DNA of 64,000 nucleotides, taken from assembly GCF_000620785.1 (NCBI RefSeq), contig NZ_JIAI01000016.1, positions 1 through 64,000 on the forward strand, in the 5' to 3' direction. This stretch comes from Actinospineispora acaciae DSM 45401. GTDB taxonomy: Bacteria > Actinomycetota > Actinomycetes > Mycobacteriales > Pseudonocardiaceae. The position numbers were made by a program, and so were the translations under genes. Below, piece by piece: positions 16,693-25,090 of the stretch. The notes below the pieces were generated by a model, which was not told the DNA's origin, did not search any database, and worked only from the letters and a program-made list of their open reading frames with translations. The number at the start of each line of letters is the position of its first letter. The stretch's first letter is position 1.

Positions 16693-16851
16693 TCAGGTCA
16701 GCAGGCGGACCTTGGCGGCGACGAACTCGGAGTCGGTCAGCGCGCCGGCGGCGTACAGCTCGCCGAGCTTGGTCAGCTCGTCGACGATGCTGCCGGTGCC
16801 CGTGGCGGGCGGAACGGTCGGGCTGGCCGGGATGTTCTCGAACTCATGCAT
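16693..16851 (-). CDS. Small SHOCT-domain protein
   Basis: A 52-residue product: a short variable N terminus rich in Pro/Thr, then a SHOCT motif (SIVDELTKLGELYAAGALTDSEFVAAKVRLL), an approximately 30-residue helical hairpin normally found at protein ends and thought to mediate oligomerisation. Here it is free-standing. ATG 16851 is preceded only by a weak AAGG. The stop is 2 bp from the convergent MFS stop. Confidence 0.75.
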   Translation of the reverse strand: MHEFENIPASPTVPPATGTGSIVDELTKLGELYAAGALTDSEFVAAKVRLLT

Positions 16852-16923
16852 GGCGACGAGCCTTTCCGAAGGGGGAGTTGCCCGGTTCATCGGCGGCTGT
16901 GACCGCGCCGTTACGGTGAGGCG

Positions 16924-17463
16924 GTGGACGAGCGTCGCATGGTGAAGATCTCCAAATATCTCGCCAGGCACCTGCGGCACAGCCCGGGACGCATCGGCCT
17001 GAACCTCGACGAGCACGGCTGGGCGCGGGTGGACGACCTCCTCGCGGCGGCCGCGCGCCACGGCTTCCCGTTCACCGCGGACGAGCTGGAGCAAGTGGTC
17101 GAGAACAACGACAAGCGGCGCTACGCGTTCGACGACACCGGCGGCCGCATCCGCGCCAGCCAGGGACACTCGGTGGCCGTCGACCTAGAGCTGATCCCGA
17201 CCGCTCCCCCGCCGGTGCTCTACCACGGCACCGTGGAGCGCTCGTTGTCCGCGATCCGGCGGGAGGGCCTGCGCCGGATGAACCGCCAGGCCGTGCACCT
17301 CTCGCCGGACCGGGCCACCGCCGTGCGGGTCGGCGCCCGGCGGGGCCGGCCGGTCGTGCTGGTGGTGGACGCGGCGCGGATGGCGGCGGACGGGCACGAG
17401 TTCCGGGTCAGCGCGAACGGGGTGTGGCTGGTCGACGCGGTGCCGGCGGAGTACCTGAGCTGA
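16924..17463 (+). CDS. kptA: RNA 2'-phosphotransferase (Tpt1/KptA)
   Basis: A 179-residue complete Tpt1/KptA enzyme, which uses NAD+ to remove an internal 2'-phosphate from RNA. Both lobes are present: N-terminal winged helix KISKYLARHLRHSPGRIGL..LDEHGWARVDDLL and C-terminal ART-like lobe with IRASQGHSV, LYHGT, MNRQAVHLS and the final VWLVDAVPAEYL. The catalytic Arg-His (RHLRH), Arg in IRASQGHS and Arg in NRQ are retained. Bacteria lack the eukaryal splicing route, so its physiological substrate is open. GTG start 16924. Confidence 0.93.
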   Translation: MDERRMVKISKYLARHLRHSPGRIGLNLDEHGWARVDDLLAAAARHGFPFTADELEQVVENNDKRRYAFDDTGGRIRASQGHSVAVDLELIPTAPPPVLYHGTVERSLSAIRREGLRRMNRQAVHLSPDRATAVRVGARRGRPVVLVVDAARMAADGHEFRVSANGVWLVDAVPAEYLS

Positions 17464-17472
17464 GCGGCGCGC

Positions 17473-17670
17473 CTATCGGCGGCCCGAGCGAGGTCGCAGG
17501 GTTCGCAGCAGCAGCGTCACGCCAACCACGACCGCGACCAGCCCGATCACCAGCCAGGTCCGCGATCCGGTCATGAAGCTGCCGCCGAGCAGGTTGGCGC
17601 CCTGCAGCGTCCAGACCGCGCCGATCAGCACGAGGACGACTCCGAGCGCGACGACGAGCCAGCGGGTCAT
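17473..17670 (-). CDS. Small two-helix membrane protein
   Basis: A 65-residue product with two hydrophobic helices (about residues 3-23 and 37-56) separated by a Gly/Ser loop and ending in an Arg-rich cytoplasmic tail (RTLRPRSGRR). I do not recognise a family. ATG 17670 is divergent from the DUF664 gene, with 48 bp between starts. Confidence 0.65.
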   Translation of the reverse strand: MTRWLVVALGVVLVLIGAVWTLQGANLLGGSFMTGSRTWLVIGLVAVVVGVTLLLRTLRPRSGRR

Positions 17671-17718
17671 GCATGAATTGTGCTCCCTCCCGCGCGGCAC
17701 ATCCCTAGGATTTCGTGG

Positions 17719-18192
17719 ATGTCCGACCAGAATCCGCCCCCGCTCGCCTCCGGTGAGCGGGAGACACTGCTCGCACTGCTGCGCTTCCAGCGGGAGTCGC
17801 TGGTACGCAAGGTCACCGGGATCGAGGACGCCGCCGCGCGCAAGGCCGCCGTGGACAGCGGCACCAGCCTGATGTGGCTGGTCAAGCACCTGACCGAGGC
17901 CGAGGTCGTGTGGATGGTGCAGCGGTTCGCCGGGCGCGATGTCGAGCGCCCCGATGCCACCGTGCGACCGGAGGACACGATGGCCGCCGTCATCGAGGCC
18001 TACCGGGCGGCGTGGGCCGAGGTGGACGCGGTGGTCACGAACGCGCCGGACCTGGACGAGCCGAGGCGCGACGGGCGCGAGCCCCGGGTCAACCTGCGCT
18101 GGATCGTGGCGCACCTGCTGGAGGAGACGGCACGGCACGCCGGGCACGCCGACATCATCCGCGAGCTGATGGACGGCAAGACCGGCCGCTGA
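17719..18192 (+). CDS. DinB-like DUF664 family protein
   Basis: A 157-residue four-helix DinB/YfiT-type protein. The metal-site histidines appear in WLVKHLTE (first) and HLLEETARHAGHADIIREL (second cluster), the standard spacing of DUF664/mycothiol-dependent maleylpyruvate isomerase-like proteins. Actinobacterial members often act as thiol (mycothiol or bacillithiol) S-transferases. The substrate is unknown. ATG 17719. Confidence 0.85.
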   Translation: MSDQNPPPLASGERETLLALLRFQRESLVRKVTGIEDAAARKAAVDSGTSLMWLVKHLTEAEVVWMVQRFAGRDVERPDATVRPEDTMAAVIEAYRAAWAEVDAVVTNAPDLDEPRRDGREPRVNLRWIVAHLLEETARHAGHADIIRELMDGKTGR

Positions 18193-18286
18193 GCGAACCC
18201 GCGCGTCAGATACCCCCTCCCCGTATTACACCGATCGGCTGACGTTCCTTGAAATCCGCACGCCCGGTGTTAACGTCCGAGTCGGA

Positions 18287-18301
18287 TACCCCCTAGGGGT
18301 A
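18287..18301. promoter_or_regulatory. CsoR-like copper operator
   Basis: The inverted repeat TACCCC-CTA-GGGGTA lies 22-36 bp upstream of the CopB-type ATPase start. C-rich/G-rich palindromes of this form are bound by the copper-sensing repressor CsoR in actinobacteria. A half-site TACCCC followed by TCCCCGTA occurs at 18211-18224. No csoR gene is present in the window. Confidence 0.7.
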
Positions 18302-18323
18302 CTCCAGGAAGGACGGAGAGATC

Positions 18324-20384
18324 ATGAACCACGATCACGCGCACGGCGCCGGGACGATGGAGGCGGCGCCCGGCGGGGCGCACGGTGATCACATGGGGCA
18401 CGGGCACGGCGGGGGTCACGGGGATCACGCCGCGATGTTCCGCGACAAGTTCTGGCTGAGCCTGGCGCTCGCGGTGCCGGTGGTGTTCTCCAGCCACATG
18501 GTCGCCGAGCTGCTCGGCTACCACGTGCCGGGCTGGGCGGGCTGGGTCGCGCCGGTGCTCGGGACCGTCCTGTACTTCTACGGCGGCTGGCCGTTCCTGT
18601 CCGGCGCGGTGAGCGAGCTGCGCGGGCGCCAGCCGGGGATGATGACGCTGGTCGCGCTGGCGATCACGGTGGCGGCGGTGGCCAGCGCGTTGACCACGCT
18701 CGGCGTGGGCGGGCTGATGCTGGACTTCTGGTGGGAGCTCGCGCTGCTGGTCGTGATCATGCTGCTCGGGCACTGGCTGGAGATGCGCGCGCTCGGGCAG
18801 GCGTCCGGGGCGCTGGCCGCGCTGGCCGAGCTGCTGCCGGACACCGCGGAGCGGGTCTCCCCGGACGGCACGGTCAGCTCGGTCGGGTTGAACGAGCTCG
18901 CGGTGGGTGACGTGGTGCTGGTCCGCTCCGGCGGGCGGGTCCCGGCGGACGGCACGATCAGCGACGGCGCGGCCGAGATGGACGAGTCGATGGTCACCGG
19001 CGAGTCCCGGCCGGTGCCGCGCGGCGAGGGCGAGCGGGTGGTGGCGGGCACGGTGGCCACCGACTCCGCGATCCGGGTACGGGTGAGCGCCGTCGGCGAG
19101 GACACCGCGCTGGCCGGCATCCAGCGGCTGGTCGAGGAGGCGCAGACCTCGCGGTCGCGCACCCAGGCGCTGGCCGACCGGGCGGCCGCCGTGCTGTTCT
19201 ACTTCGCGGCGGCGGTCGGGGTGGTTACGTTCGCGGTGTGGTCGGTGTTGGGCGACCTGACCTCGGCGGTGGAGCGGACGGTCACCGTGCTGGTCATCGC
19301 CTGCCCGCACGCGCTCGGGCTGGCCATCCCGCTGGTGATCGCGATCTCCACGTCGCTGTCGGCGCGCTCGGGCATCCTGGTCAAGGACCGGCTCGCGCTG
19401 GAGCGGATGCGGACCGTGGACGCGGTGCTGTTCGACAAGACCGGCACCCTGACCAAGGGCGAGCCGGCCGTCACCGGCACGACCGCGGTCGACGGGGTCG
19501 CCGAGGCGGAGGTGCTCGCGCTGGCCGCCGCGGCGGAGTCCGACTCCGAGCACCCGCTGGCGAAGGCCGTCGTCGCGGCCGGCCGCCACGGCACCGCCGA
19601 GGTGCCCACGGCCACCGGGTTCCGGTCGCTGACCGGGCGCGGGGTGCGCGCCGAGGTGGACGGCCACGAGGTCGCGGTCGGCGGCCCGGCGCTGCTGCGC
19701 GAGCTGGGGTTGGACGTGCCGGCCGAGCTGTCCGACAGCTCGCGCGAGTGGTCGGGCAAGGGCGCCACCGTGCTGTACGTGGTCCGCGACGGGCAAGTGG
19801 TCGGGGCGCTGGCGCTGGCCGACGAGATCCGGCCGGAGTCGCGGGAGGCGGTGCGCGAGCTGCACGCGGCCGGCGTCCGGGTCGTGATGATCACCGGGGA
19901 CGCCCGCGCGGTGGCCGAGGCGGTCGGCGCCGAGCTGGGCGTGGACGAGGTGTTCGCCGAGGTGCTGCCCGCCGACAAGGACGGCAAGGTCGCCGAGCTG
20001 CAGGCCCGGGGGCTGCGGGTGGCCATGGTCGGCGACGGGGTGAACGACGCCCCGGCGCTGGCCCGCGCGGACGTGGGCATCGCGATCGGCGCCGGCACGG
20101 ATGTGGCCATCGAGTCCGCCGGGGTGGTGCTGGCCTCCGACGACCCGCGCGGGGTGCTCGCCGCCCGGCGGCTGTCCGAGGCCAGCTACCGCAAGATGTG
20201 GCAGAACCTGGCCTGGGCGACGGGCTACAACCTGCTCTCGGTGCCGCTGGCCGCCGGGGTGCTGGCCGGGGTCGGGTTCGTGCTCCCGGCCGCCGTCGGC
20301 GCGGTGGCGATGAGCCTGTCCACGGTGGTCGTGGCGCTCAACGCGCAGCTGCTGCGGCGGGTCCGGCTCACGCCGGCGCGCTGA
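18324..20384 (+). CDS. copB: CopB-type heavy-metal-translocating P-type ATPase
   Basis: A 686-residue P1B ATPase. Residues 1-36 form a His/Met-rich cytoplasmic metal-binding tail (about ten His) in place of a CXXC domain. Transmembrane metal site is CPH (327-329), marking the CopB/P1B-3 class (copper or silver). Also present: TGES (225-228), phosphorylation motif DKTGT (D371), SEHPLAKA nucleotide-binding HP motif and GDGVNDAPAL hinge. Expected to export copper from the cytoplasm. ATG 18324 follows a purine-rich GGACGGAGAG, behind the CsoR-like operator. Apparently monocistronic. Confidence 0.93.
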   Translation: MNHDHAHGAGTMEAAPGGAHGDHMGHGHGGGHGDHAAMFRDKFWLSLALAVPVVFSSHMVAELLGYHVPGWAGWVAPVLGTVLYFYGGWPFLSGAVSELRGRQPGMMTLVALAITVAAVASALTTLGVGGLMLDFWWELALLVVIMLLGHWLEMRALGQASGALAALAELLPDTAERVSPDGTVSSVGLNELAVGDVVLVRSGGRVPADGTISDGAAEMDESMVTGESRPVPRGEGERVVAGTVATDSAIRVRVSAVGEDTALAGIQRLVEEAQTSRSRTQALADRAAAVLFYFAAAVGVVTFAVWSVLGDLTSAVERTVTVLVIACPHALGLAIPLVIAISTSLSARSGILVKDRLALERMRTVDAVLFDKTGTLTKGEPAVTGTTAVDGVAEAEVLALAAAAESDSEHPLAKAVVAAGRHGTAEVPTATGFRSLTGRGVRAEVDGHEVAVGGPALLRELGLDVPAELSDSSREWSGKGATVLYVVRDGQVVGALALADEIRPESREAVRELHAAGVRVVMITGDARAVAEAVGAELGVDEVFAEVLPADKDGKVAELQARGLRVAMVGDGVNDAPALARADVGIAIGAGTDVAIESAGVVLASDDPRGVLAARRLSEASYRKMWQNLAWATGYNLLSVPLAAGVLAGVGFVLPAAVGAVAMSLSTVVVALNAQLLRRVRLTPAR

Positions 20385-21165
20385 GCCCGAACACCGGCCC
20401 GTCCCTGCACACCAGCGGGGACGGGCCGGTGTCGCCGGGGGCGGCGCAACCGTGGCAGTAGCCGAGCCCGCAGGCCATGTGCGCTTCCAGCGACACCTGC
20501 ACCGAGGCGCCCCACCGGGCGCCGAGCCCGGCGCACATCCGGGCGAGACGTTCCGAACCGCAGGTCAGGATCTGCTGGGGCGGCCGCCGGTCCAGCTCCG
20601 TGCACAGCCTCGCGGCCAGCACGTCCACCCCGCTGGTGCCCTCGGCGTCGGTCACCACCATGGCTCGGCCGAACACGTCCGTACCCAGCACCGCCGCCGC
20701 GTTCCGGGCGCTGAGCACCGCCAGAAGCTCGACCGGGTACTCGGCCACGGTGGTCAGCGAGCAGACCCCGATCCCCCGCCCGACCAGCAGCACCCGCCGG
20801 GTGCCCTCGTCCAGCACGAACCCCTGGCCGAGCGGGCCGACCACGACCATCCGCTCCCCCGGGACGAACGTGGACAGCGCCCGGGTCCCCTCGCCGACCA
20901 CGCCGTAGAGCACGTCGATCGTCCCGGCGTCGGCGTCCCGGGTGTAGATGGCCATCGGGCGCGGCAGCAGCGGGCCGGCGGTGTTCTCGCGCGCGGCGGT
21001 CAGCATGACGAACTGTCCGGGCCTGGCGGTCGCGGCGATGTCCGGGGCGGACAGCCGCAGGTGCCGGTAGCGGTCGGCGCGGTGGCTGTTGACCAGCACC
21101 TCGGCCCGGCACCAGGTCACGCGTGGCCGGTCCGGCGACGACGCGACCAGCGGCGTGATCGTCAT
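20368..21165 (-). CDS. PyrK-like dihydroorotate dehydrogenase electron-transfer subunit
   Basis: A 265-residue iron-sulfur flavoprotein. FAD domain with RPMAIY (69-74), NAD-binding lobe beginning VLLVGRGIGV (126-134), and a C-terminal 2Fe-2S site C232-x4-C237-x2-C240-x12-C253 (ACGLGYCHGC...LVCRDGPVF), the PyrK signature. It passes electrons between NAD(H) and the PyrDB-type partner. It is the last gene of the five-gene operon, with ATGA overlap to the M20 gene, and its 3' end overlaps copB by 17 bp. With a catabolic context it probably supports orotate reduction by NADH. Confidence 0.9.
   Translation of the reverse strand: MTITPLVASSPDRPRVTWCRAEVLVNSHRADRYRHLRLSAPDIAATARPGQFVMLTAARENTAGPLLPRPMAIYTRDADAGTIDVLYGVVGEGTRALSTFVPGERMVVVGPLGQGFVLDEGTRRVLLVGRGIGVCSLTTVAEYPVELLAVLSARNAAAVLGTDVFGRAMVVTDAEGTSGVDVLAARLCTELDRRPPQQILTCGSERLARMCAGLGARWGASVQVSLEAHMACGLGYCHGCAAPGDTGPSPLVCRDGPVFGLSAPA
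20391..20432 (+). terminator. Strong hairpin 3' of copB, embedded in the PyrK-like gene
   Basis: ACACCGGCCCGTCCC (20391-20405) pairs perfectly with GGGACGGGCCGGTGT (20418-20432) across a 12-nt loop, starting 7 bp after the copB stop. No T-tract follows. On the other strand the same bases encode the GDTGPSPLVCRDGPVF region that carries the last Fe-S cysteine. A terminator for copB, or for both convergent transcripts, is the simplest reading. Confidence 0.6.
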
Positions 21166-22409
21166 CGGAGGGTGGCGTCGAGGCGGAGCAGGCCGGCGGC
21201 GAGCACGGCGGTGCCCAGCGCGAGGTCCTCGACGTCTGTCCATTCGGCCGGGTCGTGGCTGATCCCGTCCTTGCTCGGCACGAAGATCATCCCGGTTGGG
21301 GTCACGGTGTTCACCTGTTGCGCGTCGTGGCTGGCGCCGCTGGGCAGCACGGCCGGCTCGACGTCCAGCTCCCGGCAGGCCTCGACGAGCACCTCCCGCA
21401 CCGGGCCGGACAGCGGCACCGGCGGCGTCTCGGCCAGCGGGCGCACGCACAGCCGCACCCCGCGCCGCGCGCAGATCGCCTCGGCGCGCTCGACGATCTC
21501 GGCGGCGGCTCGTGCCTGCCGGTCGGCGTCCAGGTCCCGGACGTCCACCCACAGGCTGGCCGCGCCCGCGATCGTGGTGATCGAGCCCGGCGAGACGTCG
21601 ATCTTGCCGACGGTGGCCCGGGTGCCCTCGCGTTCTGTCAGGGTGGCCACCGCCTCCACGGCCAGCACCACCTCGGCGGCCGCCGTGACCGCGTCGGCCC
21701 GCAGGTGCATCGGCGTGCCGCCGCTGTGCGAGGCCCGCCCGGTGACATCAAGGCGCAGCCGGGTGCTGCCGGAGACGGTGTCGACCACGCCGATGCGCCG
21801 GTGCGAGGACTCCAGCACGGCGCCCTGCTCGATGTGCAGCTCCACGAACGCCGCCCAGTCCTCGCGCCGCCACCGGGCGCTCGCCACCCGCGCCGGGTCC
21901 AGCCCGACTCCGCGCAGAGCCTCGGCCAGCGTGACCCCGGCCGCGTCGCGCTTGTCGTCCAGGTCGTCCGGCCCGGTCAGGCCGGCGGCGATCCGGCTGC
22001 CGGTGCACGCCTGGCCGAACCGGGCGCCCTCCTCGGCGGCGAAGACCACGAACCGGATCGGGTGGCGGTGCTCGACGCCGTGCTCGGCGAACAGCCGGGC
22101 GGTCTCCAGCGCGGCGGCCACCCCGGCGATGCCGTCGAACCGGCCCGCGTTCGGGACGCTGTCCAGGTGCGAGCCGGTCCCGATGGCGGGCCTGTCGGGG
22201 TCGGTGCCCGGCCGCTGCGCGTACGTGTTGCCGGCCGCGTCGACCCACACCGTCGCACCCAGCTCGGCCATCCGCTCGGCGAACACCGCGTGCGCATCGC
22301 GCTCCAACGGCGTGTAGGCCAGCCGGGTGACGCCCGGGTCCGTCCTTGACTCGGTGATCCGCGCGAACGTGTCGATCCAGCGTTCCAGGCGAGCGGGGTC
22401 CGGGATCAC
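21162..22409 (-). CDS. M20-family N-carbamoyl-amino-acid amidohydrolase (probable ureidosuccinase)
   Basis: A 415-residue zinc hydrolase of the carbamoylase/ureidopropionase/allantoate amidohydrolase group: IGTGSHLDSVPNAGRFDGIAGV (H81, D92), VVFAAEEGARFG (E126-E127), FVELHIEQG, ASHSGGTPM and the late histidine in GASHDAQQV. The lid domain lies at about 215-330. Next to a dihydroorotase-type enzyme and class 1B dihydroorotate dehydrogenase, N-carbamoyl-L-aspartate is the expected substrate, giving aspartate, CO2 and ammonia. GTG start overlaps the previous stop (GTGA). Confidence 0.88.
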   Translation of the reverse strand: MIPDPARLERWIDTFARITESRTDPGVTRLAYTPLERDAHAVFAERMAELGATVWVDAAGNTYAQRPGTDPDRPAIGTGSHLDSVPNAGRFDGIAGVAAALETARLFAEHGVEHRHPIRFVVFAAEEGARFGQACTGSRIAAGLTGPDDLDDKRDAAGVTLAEALRGVGLDPARVASARWRREDWAAFVELHIEQGAVLESSHRRIGVVDTVSGSTRLRLDVTGRASHSGGTPMHLRADAVTAAAEVVLAVEAVATLTEREGTRATVGKIDVSPGSITTIAGAASLWVDVRDLDADRQARAAAEIVERAEAICARRGVRLCVRPLAETPPVPLSGPVREVLVEACRELDVEPAVLPSGASHDAQQVNTVTPTGMIFVPSKDGISHDPAEWTDVEDLALGTAVLAAGLLRLDATLR

Positions 22410-22873
22410 AGGAACTCCGCGGCGCTGTCGGCGTCGACCAGGGCCGTGGCCGGCACGTCCGTCACCGAGGCGAGCGCGTCGGAGCCGAGCACGGCGGCCA
22501 CCGCGACGGTCCGTCCGCCCCGGGCGGTGACCACCTTGCGCAGCGCGGACAGCCTCGGACCGCTCCAGCGGGTGGCCAGCGGCACCAGGCGGGCGTCCGG
22601 GTCGACGTCCCGGTCCAGCGTGATGATCCCCTCCACCTCGGACGCGCGCAGCACGCAGACCCCGAGCCGAAACGCCGCCGCGTGCGCCAGCACCGCCTCG
22701 TCGCTGGTGTCCCAGATGGCCAGGGCGTGCGGCTGGACCGCGCGCAACGCGTCGGCCAGCGCCTCGCCGAGCACGTCCACGGCCCGGGGCGAGAGCGCGG
22801 TGTTGACGGTCGGCCCGTAGGTGTCCGAGGCGACGCCCACGGTGCGCAGCGCGCCGCTGACGGTGGTAGGCAT
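22406..22873 (-). CDS. Phosphoribosyltransferase-like protein, apparently degenerate
   Basis: A 155-residue protein with the general order of a small type I phosphoribosyltransferase: N-terminal GVASDTYGPTVNTALSPRAVDVLGEALADALRA, central LAIWDTSDEAVLAHAAAFRLGVCVLRASE (where the family has the flexible loop), and C-terminal VVTARGGRTVAVAAVLGSDAL. I cannot find the PRPP-binding signature (two acidic residues followed by a Thr/Gly turn), so catalysis is doubtful. It sits between the transporter and the carbamoylase in the orotate-type operon and may be a sensor, a chaperone or a diverged enzyme. The family call is tentative. Confidence 0.5.
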   Translation of the reverse strand: MPTTVSGALRTVGVASDTYGPTVNTALSPRAVDVLGEALADALRAVQPHALAIWDTSDEAVLAHAAAFRLGVCVLRASEVEGIITLDRDVDPDARLVPLATRWSGPRLSALRKVVTARGGRTVAVAAVLGSDALASVTDVPATALVDADSAAEFL

Positions 22874-22887
22874 GATCGTTCTCCCTG

Positions 22888-24144
22888 TTAGTGGCCGGCC
22901 TCGTCGAGCGGCCGCCCCCGCCGGTCCGGGATGAGCAGCATGGCGAGCATGTCCACGATGTAGATCACCGCGAGGAAGCTCAACGCGGTGGCGAAGCCCT
23001 GCCAGCCCGCCAGCAGCGCGACCACCAGCGGCGCCAGCCCGCCGACGCCCCGGCCGATGCCGAACAGCACGTTCTGCGCGGTGGCGCGGGCCGCCGTCGG
23101 GTAGTTCTCCGCGATGATCGCGCCGTAACCCCCGAGCATGCCGTTGGCGAAGATCCCCATCACCGCGCCGCCGAGCAGCACGGCGATCGGCGAGGTCAGC
23201 TGGGCGTAGCCGAACAGCGAGATGCACGCCCCCGCCTGGAAGATCCAGAACGCCCGCCGCCGGCCGATCCGGTCCGCGAGTTGCCCGAACACCAGGATCC
23301 CGAAGATCATCCCGGCGATGGTGACCGCCGTCCACGCCGCCGACTTGGTCACGCTCAGCCCGATCTGCTGGGACAGGTACGTGGGCAGCCAGGTCATGAT
23401 CCCGTAGTAGCCGAAGTTCTGGATCGAGCAGATGATCACGATTCCGAGGCCGGTGCGGCGGTCGTTGAGCAGCAGCGCGTACGGGTTGCGCCGCTTCTTC
23501 CCCCGCTCGGACGCCGCCGCCTCCCGGTGCTTGACGAAGGCGTCGGGCTCGCGCAGCCGGGCCCGGAAGATCGCCGCCACGAACGCCGGGAAGATCCCCA
23601 CCACGAACAGCCCGCGCCAGCCCCACAGCGTGATCACCGGCGCCGAGATGACCGCCGCCAGCAGCACCCCGAGCTGGAATCCGACGCCCACCACCGAGGT
23701 GGCCCGCGCCCGCTTGAGCGCGGGGAACGCCTCGGCGGCCAGCGCCATGCCGATGCCGAACTCCCCGCCGATGCCCGCGCCCGCGATGAACCGGAAGATC
23801 GCCATCTCGACGAACCCGCGCGACAGCGCCGTCAGCGCGGTGAACACCGCGAACAGCACGATCGAGTACGTCAGCACCCGCACCCGGCCGTACCTGTCCG
23901 CGAGCGCCCCGAAGACCATCGCGCCGGCGACCGTGCCCACCAGCGTGATGGTGGCCAGCGCGCCGCCCTCGGTGGTGGACAGCCCCAGGCTCACGATGAT
24001 CGCCGGCAGGGCGAACCCGAGGATCTGCAGGTCGAAGCCGTCCATCGCGTAGCCCAGGGTGGCCGCGAAGACCGCCTTGCGCCCGTACGGGGTGACCTTG
24101 CCGGTCTCGTCGGTCGAGTCGGCGCGCGTCTCGGTCTCGTCCAT
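22888..24144 (-). CDS. MFS metabolite:H+ symporter (candidate orotate/dihydroorotate permease)
   Basis: A 418-residue protein with about 12 transmembrane helices of the AAHS/MHS type: YAMDGFDLQILGFALPAII (with the acidic pair common to aromatic-acid and carboxylate symporters), GALADRYGRVRVL, AGAGIGGEFGIGMALAAEAFPALKRA, and the second-half loop GQLADRIGRRRAF. Uptake of an organic acid is expected. In this operon orotate or dihydroorotate is the likely cargo, by inference. It lies 8 bp after the PyrDB-like gene and 14 bp before the next gene. Confidence 0.85.
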   Translation of the reverse strand: MDETETRADSTDETGKVTPYGRKAVFAATLGYAMDGFDLQILGFALPAIIVSLGLSTTEGGALATITLVGTVAGAMVFGALADRYGRVRVLTYSIVLFAVFTALTALSRGFVEMAIFRFIAGAGIGGEFGIGMALAAEAFPALKRARATSVVGVGFQLGVLLAAVISAPVITLWGWRGLFVVGIFPAFVAAIFRARLREPDAFVKHREAAASERGKKRRNPYALLLNDRRTGLGIVIICSIQNFGYYGIMTWLPTYLSQQIGLSVTKSAAWTAVTIAGMIFGILVFGQLADRIGRRRAFWIFQAGACISLFGYAQLTSPIAVLLGGAVMGIFANGMLGGYGAIIAENYPTAARATAQNVLFGIGRGVGGLAPLVVALLAGWQGFATALSFLAVIYIVDMLAMLLIPDRRGRPLDEAGH

Positions 24145-24152
24145 GTTCGCCC

Positions 24153-25088
24153 CTAGTGCCGCGGGAAGGTGAGGGTGCCGATCAGGTCGGTCAGGCGTGT
24201 GACGCCGAGCCGGCGCGCGATCGCGGGCAGCTCGTCGACGATCTCGGCCATCGCGAACGGCCGGGCGAAGGTGGCGGTGCCGACCTGCACCGCGCTGGCC
24301 CCGGCGACCAGGAACTCCGCCACGTCGTCCGCGCGCGCGACGCCGCCGCAGCCGATGACGGGGATGTCCACGGCCCGGGCGGCCTGCCAGACCATCCGCA
24401 GCACCATCGGCTTGACCGCCGGCCCGGACAGCCCGCCCACGCCGTTGCCCAGCCTCGGCGCCCGGGTGTCCGGGTCCGCCGCGAGGCTCGGGAAGCTGTT
24501 GCACACGGTGACCGCCGCCGCGCCCGCGTCCGCCGCCGCCCGCGCCGAGGCGTCGATCGCGGCCAGGTCCGGGGCGAGCTTGACCAGCACCGGGGTGTCC
24601 GCCCTGGCCACCACGCCGGCCACCACCCGCCGCACCGCGCCGGCGTCCGCGCCGATCGGCACCCCGCCGCGCTCCAGGTTCGGGCAGGAGACGTTCACCT
24701 CGAGCGCGTCGTGCCCGGCGCCGGCCAGCTCCTCGGTGACCGTCCAGTACTCCGCCTCGGACAGCCCGCCCACGCTCACCACCACCGGAGCCCCCAGCCG
24801 CCGGTAGGCCCGCAGCCCGTCCGCCACGAACGCCGCCGCGCCCCGGCTCGGGATGCCGACGCTGTTGAGCATGCCGTACGCGCCCTCGGTGACCCGGTGC
24901 GCCGGGTTCCCGGGCCGTGGCCGGGCGAACACCGTCTTCGTGACCACCGCCCCCAGCCGGTGGGTGGGCAGCAGGCCGGCCAGCTCCGGCCCGAAGCAGC
25001 CGGACGCGGGCATCACCGGGTTCGCCAGCGTGAGCCCGCCGATCCGCACCGAGAGGTCCGCGCGCTCGCTCACCCCCGCGACACCCAT
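24153..25088 (-). CDS. Dihydroorotate dehydrogenase, class 1B catalytic subunit type (PyrDB-like)
   Basis: A 311-residue FMN TIM barrel. Class 1B markers: MPASGCFGP, KT (51-52), GMLNSVGIPSRG, NVSCPN (132-137) with catalytic Cys135, VLVKLAPD (K170), and LGNGVGGLSGPAVKP close to the PyrDB pattern LGN..GGLSGPA.KP. There is no C-terminal ferredoxin domain, which argues against dihydropyrimidine dehydrogenase (PreA). It pairs with the PyrK-like subunit five genes down. First gene of the operon; the IclR-type palindrome is 3-18 bp before its ATG. Confidence 0.9.
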   Translation of the reverse strand: MGVAGVSERADLSVRIGGLTLANPVMPASGCFGPELAGLLPTHRLGAVVTKTVFARPRPGNPAHRVTEGAYGMLNSVGIPSRGAAAFVADGLRAYRRLGAPVVVSVGGLSEAEYWTVTEELAGAGHDALEVNVSCPNLERGGVPIGADAGAVRRVVAGVVARADTPVLVKLAPDLAAIDASARAAADAGAAAVTVCNSFPSLAADPDTRAPRLGNGVGGLSGPAVKPMVLRMVWQAARAVDIPVIGCGGVARADDVAEFLVAGASAVQVGTATFARPFAMAEIVDELPAIARRLGVTRLTDLIGTLTFPRH

Positions 25089-25090
25089 AC

